In this document: positions 8,246 to 17,563 of the stretch, piece by piece | Numbering within the stretch: position 1 is the stretch's first letter | Layout: each line of letters starts with the position of its first letter | Assembly: GCA_049999765.1 (NCBI GenBank) | Contig: JBNGIQ010009375.1 | Location: forward strand, 1 to 37,272 | DNA from: Phaeoceros laevis | Taxonomy: Eukaryota > Anthocerotophyta > Anthocerotopsida > Notothyladales | Reading direction: 5' to 3' | Length of the DNA stretch: 37,272 nucleotides | Translations under genes and position numbers: made by a program | The notes under the pieces: model-generated | Database searches by the model: none | Told to the model about the DNA's origin: nothing | What the model saw: only the letters and a program-made list of their open reading frames with translations

Positions 8246-8659
8246 TAACGAACACAGCCCATAGCTAAGGGCTTGTGTTTTTTTGTCTAGAAACATATCT
8301 ATGTTTGGTGCACCCCCTTAATCCTGAATTAGGTCCTTCATGCTATGTAAGGTGGCAAGCTGGCTAGGTGTTACCGTTTGGACGAGTTGTCCATGTGCAG
8401 AAGTTTGTGGCATCATTCATCACTTCAATGAGATGGTTTGGCTGTGCACTGGCAACTGCTCCAAGCTCATACGAGTTCCAGACATATGCATACCTTTTCG
8501 TTTACAGTTCTATGCATCGACTTCACAGTGACTGGCTGGCTGTGCACCAACGATGTTCTCCTGGTTAACAATGGACAACTGAGGATGAGTTATGCAGCAT
8601 TCTGCAATGAAAGGTACTGCTGCTTCTGTGATTTTTAGGCCTCTGGTTTTCTCAAGGTT

Positions 8660-9110
8660 CAATATGTGGACGATCTGGTGTAGCATTTGTCAACCTCGAA
8701 AGCCTCTTGCCCAATCTCCCTGTTCTTCCACTTCCAATAAGCGACACGTATGCCACACTGCATTATTAGGTGCAAAGGCATGATGGTCTTGGCCATCTGC
8801 AGCGCATCGTCTAGATGACCTGCACGCCCCAATCATGCATGAGAAGTGCTCTATTGGTTGCACTGATGCCATAGTCCTCATCGCACGCTGTGAGCACGCT
8901 GAGGACCGTAATCTCATTTTGGGAGTATGCCCTCTTGTCTCATCCTGACAAGGTCAAAACACAGCACCACTATTCCCTTGGCGTGGATATCTACCAAGAA
9001 GCACATTGCAAGCCTCCACGGCTTTTTTATGCAACGAATCAAAACCTGCTGTGGTCAAACCAAACATGCTACCCCATTTTGCTTACATCCACCAGACACG
9101 GTGCTGGGCT
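8660..9110 (-). pseudogene. PPR pseudogene fragment, minus strand (C-terminal repeats and E motif region)
   Basis: This block is alignable at nucleotide level with about 18590-19060 of the intact PPR gene. Shared landmarks include CTCGAAAGCCT, CATGGTCTTSGCCATCTG, CGCATCGTC and GACCTGCACGCCCCAAT. In the gene these encode the last repeats and the start of the E domain. Several indels break the frame and no ORF over 75 codons remains. It lies tail to tail with the plus-strand fragment at 7715-8245, so the two pieces cannot come from one undisturbed gene copy. Confidence 0.8.
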
Positions 9111-9474
9111 GGGCACAGAATCACAGACCAGGCGTTCTGCACGAACTTGACCGACCCCCTAGTGACCGAAGTCGGTGAGCTGCCAGGCTGCATAGCAACG
9201 GAAACTTATAACCCTGAACGACGATGAACGCTAGCAGGAAAGATGTACTCCCTGAGCCATCAGTGAATAACAAAGAACTTGAACTTGAGAGCTTTAATAG
9301 ACCTGTGATGCATCTTACCAGAATGCTCCAGCAGGCTACAACAGATCTAGAAACCCAGCACGTGCCTGCCTGCCCTGCTGCCTTGGTCGGTCTCCTGAAC
9401 ATTGGCTTTCACAGCGTTGGGAGACAGATATATTGAGATGCCTACCGCAGTAGGTGCTCGTTGAGCTGTTGTTC

Positions 9475-9712
9475 TTAAGAGCAGGATAGGTGGAGAGCCA
9501 TGTCATGTGGATTGCCTTCAGGAGCATTTGACTGTGGCTGTTGCGGAGGCTGCTGTAAATGCAACTTTTCCAGAATTTGCTTTGCCAAAAACTGCACCGA
9601 CCAGTGAACGAGCAATCTTGCAACCTCGTAAGTTTTGTCTGGAAACGTCGCAGCAACCAACTTAGCTTCCTCAGCAGTAACATCTAGCTTTGCGCAGTTT
9701 TCATAGTCTCCA
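9475..9712 (-). CDS. Unidentified 3'-terminal exon or gene fragment
   Basis: A minus-strand frame runs from about 9712 to a TAA at 9475-9477. It encodes roughly 79 residues with natural protein composition: a helical acidic-hydrophobic stretch (DVTAEEAKLVAATF, then YEVARLLVHWSVQFLAKQ) followed by a Gln/Pro-rich tail. A plausible AG acceptor after a pyrimidine tract lies just upstream. No ATG-led upstream exon could be linked to it, and I do not recognise the family. It may be the last exon of a broken gene. Confidence 0.35.
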
Positions 9713-9887
9713 GATCAGGTATGGGAGAAAGCAATCGTCCTTGTTTTACGTTGCTAGATATGCTTGCTTCTCATGCATGTGTTGCTTCTTTTCTGTGCTA
9801 GAAGAATTTAGAAAAACCAAATGGCAGCGGACCCCAAATCAGTGTCCCAACACGAAGCAACAAGTTGGTGTTTTGGACCAACCCCAG

Positions 9888-10061
9888 AAGTTGTTCAAAG
9901 GCCGTCAGTTCCTGCTTACGGGCTTTCAACGTGCTCGAGAGATTGACATGATCAAAACGATCAAACAGCATGAGGGGTCAGTTCTGTCTGAAATCCCACC
10001 ACCATCTGTCTTGGAAGCCAAGTTGCTGAGAGAAACGGCTGTTGCTAGAATGACCATTTGA
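9888..10061 (+). pseudogene. Orphan BRCT-domain exon
   Basis: After a CCCCAG acceptor-like site the plus strand encodes KLFKGRQFLLTGF, then a helix, and then GSVLSEIPPPS. This is the first half of a BRCT domain: the LF-x-G-x-x-F-x-x-TGF strand, alpha-1, and the G-x-V-L-S-x-IPPP turn seen in 53BP1-like and plant BRCT repair proteins. Another 20 residues follow before TGA at 10059-10061. The second half of the fold, including the conserved Trp helix, is absent, and no neighbouring exons are recognisable. The frame ends within a few bases of the segmental duplication boundary, so this is probably a gene fragment cut by that rearrangement. Confidence 0.55.
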
Positions 10062-10065
10062 ACCT

Positions 10066-12540
10066 GTGTTTGATCCACAAGGTTCAAATGCTCGCCATCG
10101 GATATCTTCGCTTTACTGTATATACTATATACAACAGCGGAATATTTCAAGGCTACAGCTGCAGTGACGAGGGCGAGAGCTCGCGCATGCTGCAAAATTA
10201 ATCCTGTTTCCGAAACTAGGTCTTGGAACCGAAAACATGTTTCAGGTTTGAGGTAAAGAGGTGATGCTCGATGCTCGGTGATGCTCGGTGCTCCTGCAGA
10301 GCCGTGGCCTTGTGCCACCTGGAATTCAAGACAAGACAGAAGGAAACAAATCTGCAGGAGGTAGAGCAGATGTAGTGACGGTGAAAGGACAGTTTGTTCG
10401 TCTTGAAAGCCAGCCTGCACGAGTTGACGAACATCCTGTCGAATAGAGCGTAAGCAAGAACGTAGAACCGGCAGGGATGGCGTCCGGGAAATCAGCCAAG
10501 CTGAGCCTTGTAGTAATCAACCTTGGCCAGCAACCCTTTCACAGCGATATCAAAGGCATCCTCCATCAGGTCGTCCTCGTCGGCCTGGTCCAGCGGCTGG
10601 GCTTGCGCAGAGGATTGGTCACACAAGGCGGTGGATGTGACAGAGTCGTCAACAAAATCCAGGTATAACACACTAGGGAGTAAAGTCATGAGCGTGTCCC
10701 TCATCCTTCTCACCTGCTCTTCCGTGAAGCTTCTCAGCACGTCCTCCACCTTCTTTCCTTGCCCAAGGACTTGGTCCTCCGGAATGAACACCGAGTAGCT
10801 TTCCCTGTCCTCCGGCAGATGCCAGGTGTACTGCGTGTAGGCGGAGGCAGGAGTAAAGAAGACGGGAATGCATCCGGAAATGATGGAGTCGAATGTAGAT
10901 CTCCTGGTAGGACCGTCACCCGCCGGCTGGAGACAGAACTCGGAGTGGAGGAAGGTATCGGCCACAGGCTGCGGATTGTGCCCGCACTGGATTTTGCTGC
11001 AATTCACCAGCTCGCAGACCGGATCGAAGCTCCTCCCCCTCCAATCCGTGCTCAACGCATCGGAGGAAACCGTGTGACCGCTGTTAGACTCCAAGCACTG
11101 GTTGAGAAGCATCTCTCGGACCGGAGGATACCGCCGTCCCGCCGCAACCGCAAACAGAGACTTCCTCTTGGAACTCCTAACCTTCCGCTTCCACTCCCGC
11201 AGCTCCCCCCTCCCCCAGCCTCCGCGCCTGTCCTGGCTGCCATCTCTTCTCCTGACGAGAGGAGGATGGAAGCTGGTCGGGTAGGGCACAGCCTGCTCAA
11301 CCCTAGACCATTCCCCCCTATTTTCCAGCACCAAAAATGAGACGTTCTCCAGCTCCGGGTGCAGATACAGGCTCGTCCCCCAGCCTTCCTCCCCAGGCAC
11401 TCTCCCGAAATCCCAACCCAATCTTCCTGCAACCAGGAAATGGTCGCTCCCCCCGTGCCGCTTCCAATACGAGCTCATGGAAGGATGCTTCTCCAGGTAC
11501 TCGATCAAGCCTCTGCCGTGCTCACGATATTGCGCCTTCTTCGCCCCGAAGATGTACTGCAAAGCGTCCAAGCCTGCGTAGTAGGGCAAGTAGAAGAGCG
11601 AGGCCAGCTCCGGATCCTCTGTGAGGCAACGGTAGTGCAACATCCTCTTGTGAAAAATCATCTCCAGCATGTAGAAATCGGTGGCAAACCAGGAGCCCCC
11701 GCTCCTGCTCACGCACGTCCCGTTCTCATCCCCGGCTTCAAAATCCGCCGTCAGCGCAGCGATGGAGTCCTGATCCCAGACCTTGGACTGAACCTCCGCA
11801 TTGGAAGCCGGGGAACCACGCCGGGCGAAGGAGTCGGAGAAGAGAGCAGACTCCGGCGGGACGGACCCGAAATCCAGAAGCTGGCCGAACCCCCAGTTCA
11901 ATGCGCGGGGACAGATGTTGAGCCAATCCACCAGCGAAAGGTAACAGCGGTCCAGCAGCCCGATGTTGAACTCCGCGGGAAGGTCATACATGAACACCCG
12001 CTTCCCTCGGCACTCGTCAACAGGCAAGCTTGAGGAGGGATCATCGCTCCCGCTTGAGCTCACCCCCGGTACCGGCACCCCCTGCACCCTTAAGGAGGGA
12101 TCATTGCTCCCGCTTGAGCTCACCACCTGCTGCAGCTGGTAGCTCCCGCTGCTACTCCAGATCCCCCTCCCGGGATTCATCCACACAACGAGCACGATCC
12201 ACGACGAGACCACCAGTCCCAGCCATACCTGCCATTTCCGTGCCCGTCCGCAACCTAACCTCAGCCTGGCCATCGATCTCTGGAGCGGAGCAGGACAATC
12301 CGGGCAGGCAAGACATTAATCTTGCCTATCAAATCTCACCTCCTCCAAATCCATGATCACGCCTGCAGGCCTCCACTTGCAACGCTGGTGAGCCCCGGAA
12401 TCGAAATCGTGGGCCAAGAACAAGTGGCCGGGCGATGGCTGCCAGGAGCTCCCTGTCCACAGCCCCGCACCCAGCGGTAAGCAGCCATGGACAAGAAACC
12501 ATTTTCCACAAGCAGCCAAGTCAATCCCCAACAGGTATAT
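10066..12540. repeat. Segmental duplication, copy 1
   Basis: The unit starts with ATCCACAAGGTTCAAATGC, includes a MUR3-like gene with its 3' flank, and ends in the promoter-proximal block with CAAGCAGCCAA near 12510. The same order is found at 15001-17395. The genes are highly similar and the flanks are moderately similar with indels. Confidence 0.8.
10492..12273 (-). CDS. MUR3-like xyloglucan galactosyltransferase, GT47 exostosin family (copy 1)
   Basis: A single intronless frame encodes 593 residues. A short basic cytosolic tail is followed by one membrane anchor (residues 14-32, ending SSWIVLVVWM). A Ser-rich stem comes next, then the GT47 exostosin domain from about residue 95 (KRVFMYDLPAEFN) to 560. 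Typical MUR3-subfamily motifs are present: NWGFGQ, WFATD, FYLPYYAGLDALQY, LVLENRGEW, VPYPTSFHPP, FCLQPAGD and RRSTFDSIISGCIPVFF. The family acts in the Golgi lumen as type II membrane enzymes and adds galactose (or galacturonate in some members) from UDP-sugars to xyloglucan side chains. The ATG at 12273 is the first in frame. It is one of a tandem pair with 15386-17077; the exact acceptor and donor cannot be told from sequence. Confidence 0.9.
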   Translation of the reverse strand: MARLRLGCGRARKWQVWLGLVVSSWIVLVVWMNPGRGIWSSSGSYQLQQVVSSSGSNDPSLRVQGVPVPGVSSSGSDDPSSSLPVDECRGKRVFMYDLPAEFNIGLLDRCYLSLVDWLNICPRALNWGFGQLLDFGSVPPESALFSDSFARRGSPASNAEVQSKVWDQDSIAALTADFEAGDENGTCVSRSGGSWFATDFYMLEMIFHKRMLHYRCLTEDPELASLFYLPYYAGLDALQYIFGAKKAQYREHGRGLIEYLEKHPSMSSYWKRHGGSDHFLVAGRLGWDFGRVPGEEGWGTSLYLHPELENVSFLVLENRGEWSRVEQAVPYPTSFHPPLVRRRDGSQDRRGGWGRGELREWKRKVRSSKRKSLFAVAAGRRYPPVREMLLNQCLESNSGHTVSSDALSTDWRGRSFDPVCELVNCSKIQCGHNPQPVADTFLHSEFCLQPAGDGPTRRSTFDSIISGCIPVFFTPASAYTQYTWHLPEDRESYSVFIPEDQVLGQGKKVEDVLRSFTEEQVRRMRDTLMTLLPSVLYLDFVDDSVTSTALCDQSSAQAQPLDQADEDDLMEDAFDIAVKGLLAKVDYYKAQLG

Positions 12541-13023
12541 CTGGCCGTCCGTCTCTAAGGTGGGTGTCCGGCGGATGCCGGGCTCGTGGCTTTACTTTGG
12601 GCGCGCGCTTTTCAGCGAGCCGCGCGGCACCAACAGATAGACTATAGTCCGGCCGGCAGGGTCAAGGTCAGCGCGGGCAGCGGAAAGCTTGGCAGTTTTC
12701 GCCAAACCCGGAAGTTCAGGGTGGCGGGAACTATATTTATAAGGCCTGTTCACAGAAGGAGGTCGCGCATCGGCCACCCTTGCACCCTCGCATTCCCACG
12801 TACTTCACACTTCACATACGCAAATAAAAAAGAAATTTACGAGGCGGGCTCGAAAAGGACATGGCCACCAAAATAGGGTAAAAGCCTTTGGGTTTTGTTA
12901 GACGTCTGAGGCCCATCACATGCAATGCTCACAAGAGCCAACAGGAGAAGAAAAAGCTGTCTCCCTGCGCCCTAGAGGAAGTGTCGGAGGCTTGCGGGGG
13001 GTTTGTGCTGTAGCTATGCGACG
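12541..13023. promoter_or_regulatory. Intergenic region with possible F-box gene promoter
   Basis: No gene is seen. CTATATTTATAAGG at about 12731-12744 is a TATA-like element about 280 bp upstream of the F-box ATG and on the correct strand. The region also forms the upstream flank of the divergent MUR3-like copy 1. Confidence 0.3.
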
Positions 13024-14289
13024 ATGGTGAATTGCCAGTTGCCAGCGTGGGAACTGGAGGAGATTGTGGGATCCGTACTCCAGTGGTTGCCGCCGATTGC
13101 ACTTTTACGAGCTCGCCTGGTGNNNNNNNNNNTACTCCAGTGGTTGCCGCCGATTGCACTTTTACGAGCTCGCCTGGTGTGTAGGACATGGAACAGGGTT
13201 GTGCTCTTTCAAAGGAGCAGGGTCACCAACCCCTGCTACAGTCACAATGATGACTCGGAGGACGAGGATGAATATAATGGTGGTCGCTTGTTTGACTCTT
13301 CGTATTCGTCTTGGACAAGGGTCTCCTGCCCTACGCCATCTTCGCCACTTATGGAAGCGTGGTTGCTCGGTTCGGGGGGTAATCCTGGACTCGTCGCTTC
13401 CTGCGAGCGACCGAGGTTCAATCACCATGATAATCACGATGATCATCCATGGCTTGGTCGAAAAGATCCTCCACTTCAGTTTTGGGTAGGTAATCCTCTG
13501 ATCAACAAGTGGAAGTTTATTCCGGGGTGCCCAGAGCTTGTGTACCTAGACAACGTCCCCCTCCCTATGTGTTGCTTGCATCTCCTTGTTAGTGAGGGGC
13601 CTCCGGTGTCCTACAAGATTGTGGCTCTTGCTGACCTTCGTGCTCAGCTGTCTGGGGTGAAAGCCATCATTTACAGCTCAGTCACCAAGGAATGGAGATT
13701 AGGAGCATCCTCAGCTTCCTTGGTGAATTGGACCATCGCAGGTGCTGTTACTCACAATGGGCTCATCTACTTTGTGAGCCATCAACCACTTAACGGAAGG
13801 TCTCAGATTGTCGCCTACAGCCTGGAGCATGACCGGTTTGATGTGATTGCTGAAGCTGTCGCAAAGGACATCACACCTGAGGGTATTCATCTTGTGGAGG
13901 GCAGTCAGGTGCCAGTTTTACTTGTGTATCGGGAGAGATCACGGCTGTTGCCTCCGACGTTTCATGAGTTTCAAAAGAATGAGCATGGGTGGGATTTGAA
14001 GGAGACATCGCGGCATGATGCCCTGAAAGAGGGTTTGCCTGTGCTGACCATGGACGAATGCGTGTTACGCTTCTCTGGAAACGCTGAGTATACCTATGCA
14101 TTTCTAGATTATTTAGATTCGCGTCCCGCAGCAATGTTTGAATTTGATAGTCATGCAGGTAGGTTTCGTCCTCGGCCATTCCGTTTGAATCAGGAGGAAC
14201 AAGTAGAGGACAGTGGTTTAAATCATATCTGTTCTTTCATTCCTCAGTTTGACATACATCCTTTAGATACTTGCTGGTCCTGGTGTTAA
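13024..14289 (+). CDS. F-box protein (assembly gap inside the F-box)
   Basis: The frame opens at ATG 13024 and closes with TAA at 14287-14289. Residues 8-45 form an F-box (LPAWELEEIVGSVLQWLPP, then RARLVCRTWNRVV), which binds SKP1 in SCF ubiquitin ligases. The rest, about 350 residues, contains an acidic patch (DDSEDEDE) and hydrophobic-strand repeats (KAIIYSSVTKEWRLG, GLIYFVSHQP, IVAYSLEHDRFDVI) like the kelch or beta-propeller-type substrate domain of plant F-box proteins. A 10-N gap at 13123-13132 is flanked by the same 47 bases on both sides. The true protein therefore probably lacks the 19 duplicated or unknown codons and is about 402 residues. It has no intron and lies between the two MUR3-like copies on the opposite strand. 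Confidence 0.8.
   Translation: MVNCQLPAWELEEIVGSVLQWLPPIALLRARLVXXXXLQWLPPIALLRARLVCRTWNRVVLFQRSRVTNPCYSHNDDSEDEDEYNGGRLFDSSYSSWTRVSCPTPSSPLMEAWLLGSGGNPGLVASCERPRFNHHDNHDDHPWLGRKDPPLQFWVGNPLINKWKFIPGCPELVYLDNVPLPMCCLHLLVSEGPPVSYKIVALADLRAQLSGVKAIIYSSVTKEWRLGASSASLVNWTIAGAVTHNGLIYFVSHQPLNGRSQIVAYSLEHDRFDVIAEAVAKDITPEGIHLVEGSQVPVLLVYRERSRLLPPTFHEFQKNEHGWDLKETSRHDALKEGLPVLTMDECVLRFSGNAEYTYAFLDYLDSRPAAMFEFDSHAGRFRPRPFRLNQEEQVEDSGLNHICSFIPQFDIHPLDTCWSWC
13076..13179. other. Assembly gap (10 N) bounded by a 47-bp direct duplication
   Basis: 13076-13122 and 13133-13179 are identical and enclose ten N. This is the signature of two contig ends that overlap but were not merged. The extra 57 bases keep the frame by chance. 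Confidence 0.85.
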
Positions 14290-15000
14290 AAGGCTTGATC
14301 TATGTCGGTTTTGGATGGAGCTGACCACAAGTGGACTACCATGATAGCTGGGTCTGCCTGAGCATTGGCTTGGGCCAGACAGGTCACATGTGTATGCAAG
14401 AATGGAGTAGATAGGCCCGACTCTGGCCAACCCAAGGTGACTCAGAAATTCTGATTGATGGACTTTCACGGATATACTCTGTTTCACTGGAAGGTTGCAT
14501 ACAGGCTTGCCTGGTGGACGGTATGCACTATGCAGAAAGTGGCAAGGTAGGAGATTTTCACAACGTTTTAAAATACTTTGGAATGCTGATGGATGGGAAA
14601 AGTACTGGAAGACACCTGACGTTAGCTTGTTGTGAAGGCATGTTCATGGCTGGTGTCCAATGGTGCCACCTTTTTGTTTCTTGAAGTTCCTTTTAATGAG
14701 ACTTACAATATGATGAGTTGTGTTCCTTGAAGTCCCTTCTAGATAGACTTATAATTAAGGGCAGGCACAGCGAGTGTCATAGCAAAGTTTTACGACACCA
14801 AATGTCAAAAAACATGTCGAAAGAGGTTTATTCGCCAACATTGTTAACTCCCCAGAGAGTGAGTATTATTTTTCGAAAAACAGCTTACTAAGGACCGCTA
14901 ATTGGAAGCACCCCCACACACCCGCCGCCAGTTTCGACCTCTGAACCTCATGCCGCGCGCGCGCGCCAATTTACACACCAGTCTACCGTGTGTGAGTATT
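14290..15000. other. Intergenic, 3' flank of the F-box gene
   Basis: No coding frame or RNA gene is recognised. A GCGCGCGCGC run lies near 14956, and two similar blocks (TTGAAGTTCCTTTTAATGAG at 14682 and TTGAAGTCCCTTCTAGATAG at 14728, each followed by ACTTATAAT-like sequence) form a weak local repeat. Confidence 0.4.
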
Positions 15001-17395
15001 TTGAATCCACAAGGTTCAAATGCTCGCCGTCGGAAATCTTCCCTTCACAACAGCGGCTTACTTGAAGGTGAGGATACAGCTGCAGTGATGAGGGTGAGGG
15101 CATGCTGCAATTGATCCTGTATCACCCGAGCCCTGCCAGTGTTCAGGGACGGCCTAATGAGGCCGCCCGCATGCCCGTGACGGTAGTGGAAGAATCCATG
15201 CCACGGCGCCACCCCACCCTATGTTTTACTGGTATCGTTGCAAACAGGTAATTCGCGCCACCGTTCTCCAAGAATCCCATACTTGTATTCATATCTCCAA
15301 TAATTGATGCATGCACTGTTGCTGGGAGTATGCTCTGACTCAGAGGTGCAAGAACGCAGAACCGGCAGGGATGACGTCCGGGGAATCAGCCAAGCAGAGC
15401 CTTGTAAGAATTAACCTTGGCTAGCAACCCTTTGACAGCGAAATCAAAGGCATCCTCCAACAGGTCTTCCTCTTCGGGCTCCTCCAGCGTTAGCTGGGGC
15501 CCGGCTTGTCTAGAAAATTGGTCACACTGTGCGGTGGATGTGACAGAGTCGTCAACAAAATCCAGGTACATCACACGAGGGAGTAAACTCAGGAGCGTCT
15601 CTCGCATCCTTGTAACCTGCTCTTCCGTGAAGCTTCTCAGCACGTCCTCCACCTTCTTCCCTTGCCCAAGGACTTGGTCCTCTGGAATGAACACCGAGTA
15701 GCTTTCCCTGTCCTCCGGTAGATGCCAGGTGTACTGCGTGTAGGCGGAGGCAGGAGTGAAGAAGACGGGAATGCATCCGGAAATGATGGAGTCGAATGTA
15801 GATCTCCTGGTATAAGTGTCCCCGCTTGGCTGCAGACAGAAGTCCGAGTGAAGGAAGGTATCCGCCACAGGCTGCGGGTTGTGCCCGCACTGGATTGTGC
15901 TGCAATTCACCAGCTCGCAGACCGGATCGAAGCTCCTCCCCCTCCAATCCGTGCTCAACGGATTGGAGGAGGAAACAGTTTGACCGCTGTTGGACTCCAA
16001 GCACTGGCTGAGAAGCAGCTCTCGGATGGGAGGATACCGCCGTCCCGCCGCAACCGCAAAGAGAGACTTCCTCCGCGAACTCCGAACCTTCCGCTTCCAC
16101 TCCCGCAGCTCCGCCGTCCCCCAGCCTCGACCTCCGCGCTTCTCCAGAGGAGGATGGAAGCTGGTCGGGTAGGGCACAGCCTGCTCAACCCTAGACCATT
16201 CCCCCCTATTTTCCAGCACCAGAAACGTGACGTTCTCCAGCTCAGGCTGCCAATACAGGCTCGTCCCCCAGGCTGAGCTTTCCCCTGGCTTTCTCGCGAA
16301 ATCCCAACCTACTCTTCCTGCAACCAGGAAATGGTCGTGCCCCCCGTGCCGCTTCCAATACGAGGTCATGGACGGATGCGCCTCCAGGTACTCGATCAAG
16401 CCTCTTCCGTGCTCGTGAAACTGCGCCCTCTTCACCCCGTAGATATACTGCAAAGCGTCCAACCCCGAGTAGTAGGGCAGGTAGAAGAGCGATGCTAGCT
16501 CCGGATCCTCGGTCAGGCAGCGGTAGTGCATCATCCTCTTGTGAAAAATCATCTCCAGCATGTAGGAATCGGTGGCAAACCAGGACCCCCCTGTGTTGCT
16601 CACGCACGTCCCGTTCCCGTTGTCAAAATTCGCTGTCAGCGCATCGATGGAATCCTGATCCCAGACCTTGGACCGAACCTCCGCACCGGAAGCCGGGGAA
16701 ACACGCTGGGCGAAGGAGTCGGCGAAGAGAGCAGACTCTGGCGGGACAGACCCGAAATCCAGAAGCTGGCCGAACCCCCAGTTCAATGCGCGGGGACAAA
16801 TGTTGAGCCAATCCACCAGCTGCCGGTAACAGCGGTCCAGCAGCCCGACGTTGAACTGCCTGGGAAGATTGTACACGAACACCCGCTTCCCTTGGCACTC
16901 GTCAACAGGCAATGGCAAGGAGGGAGCATTAATATTGCTCCTGTTTGAGCTCGCCACCCCCTGCATGAGCAACTCGTAGCTCCTGCTGCCACTCCCCCTC
17001 CCGGATTGCATCCAAACTACGAGCACAATCCACGACGGGACCATCAGTCCCAGCAAAAGCTGCCATTTCCGTTCCATCCCCCAACCTATAGCCAACCTCC
17101 GCCTTGACGTCGGTCCCTGGAGTGGAGCAATTCGATCCAGGCAAGCAGCGGCAGGCAGGAGATTGCCTGTCAAATGTCATCTCCTCCAAATTCATGCCTC
17201 CCCTTTTCCACTAAAGTTTCCTGCCGGAATCGCGTGCTGGAGCTAAAGCACACTTGACCGGGTGCTGGCTGCCAGAAGTTGGGCTCGGTGTCGCATCTCT
17301 ACTGGTAGCGAGCCCACACCCAGCACGACGCAGCCAGCCCTTGTTCACAACCGACCGTTTAACCATTTCAAATACAAGCAGCCAAAGTGGCAGGC
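15001..17395. repeat. Segmental duplication, copy 2
   Basis: This is the counterpart of 10066-12540. It begins with the same AATCCACAAGGTTCAAATGC block, continues through the second MUR3-like gene and ends with the CAAGCAGCCAAA block near 17380. The two units are about 4.9 kb apart and in the same orientation. Confidence 0.8.
15386..17077 (-). CDS. MUR3-like xyloglucan galactosyltransferase, GT47 exostosin family (copy 2)
   Basis: An intronless frame of 563 residues begins at the ATG at 17077; the longer open frame above it has only a TTG. A membrane anchor at residues 5-23 (PSWIVLVVWM) precedes a Ser/Asn stem with possible N-glycosylation sites (NRSN). The same GT47 landmarks as copy 1 follow: NWGFGQ, YLPYYSGLDALQY, VPYPTSFHPP, GDTYTRRSTFDS and SGCIPVFF. 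Protein identity to copy 1 is high across the catalytic domain. Copy 2 lacks the 10 or so residues around HPPLVRRRDGSQDRRGG that copy 1 has. Both copies keep all recognised motifs, so both look functional. Golgi location and xyloglucan-type activity are inferred from the family. Confidence 0.9.
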   Translation of the reverse strand: MERKWQLLLGLMVPSWIVLVVWMQSGRGSGSRSYELLMQGVASSNRSNINAPSLPLPVDECQGKRVFVYNLPRQFNVGLLDRCYRQLVDWLNICPRALNWGFGQLLDFGSVPPESALFADSFAQRVSPASGAEVRSKVWDQDSIDALTANFDNGNGTCVSNTGGSWFATDSYMLEMIFHKRMMHYRCLTEDPELASLFYLPYYSGLDALQYIYGVKRAQFHEHGRGLIEYLEAHPSMTSYWKRHGGHDHFLVAGRVGWDFARKPGESSAWGTSLYWQPELENVTFLVLENRGEWSRVEQAVPYPTSFHPPLEKRGGRGWGTAELREWKRKVRSSRRKSLFAVAAGRRYPPIRELLLSQCLESNSGQTVSSSNPLSTDWRGRSFDPVCELVNCSTIQCGHNPQPVADTFLHSDFCLQPSGDTYTRRSTFDSIISGCIPVFFTPASAYTQYTWHLPEDRESYSVFIPEDQVLGQGKKVEDVLRSFTEEQVTRMRETLLSLLPRVMYLDFVDDSVTSTAQCDQFSRQAGPQLTLEEPEEEDLLEDAFDFAVKGLLAKVNSYKALLG

Positions 17396-17523
17396 AACCA
17401 TATGAAACACAAGCACACAAGCAGCCAAAGAGGCCTGCCAACTCTTCGGCAACAAATTCTTCTTTTTGTTTTTTTGGTAGTGTCGCACTCACAGACTTTT
17501 TCTTTCTCATCCTTCCAATTAGA

Positions 17524-17563
17524 TGCTATAGGATGGTGGATTGGCTCAACATTTGTCCCCGCG
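17524..17563 (+). pseudogene. Scrap of a third MUR3-like gene, inverted
   Basis: The plus strand encodes CYRMVDWLNICPR, matching CYRQLVDWLNICPRALNW of the two minus-strand genes. TGGATTGGCTCAACATTTG followed by TCCCCGCG is identical to the coding sequence of copy 2. Similarity stops abruptly on both sides. It is a short inverted remnant of the same gene family. Confidence 0.75.

Noticed and set aside
10759-12033. Long plus-strand frames (193 and 224 codons) opposite MUR3-like copy 1
   Set aside because: They are antisense shadows of a GC-rich conserved gene; equivalent frames appear opposite copy 2 and neither has domain content.
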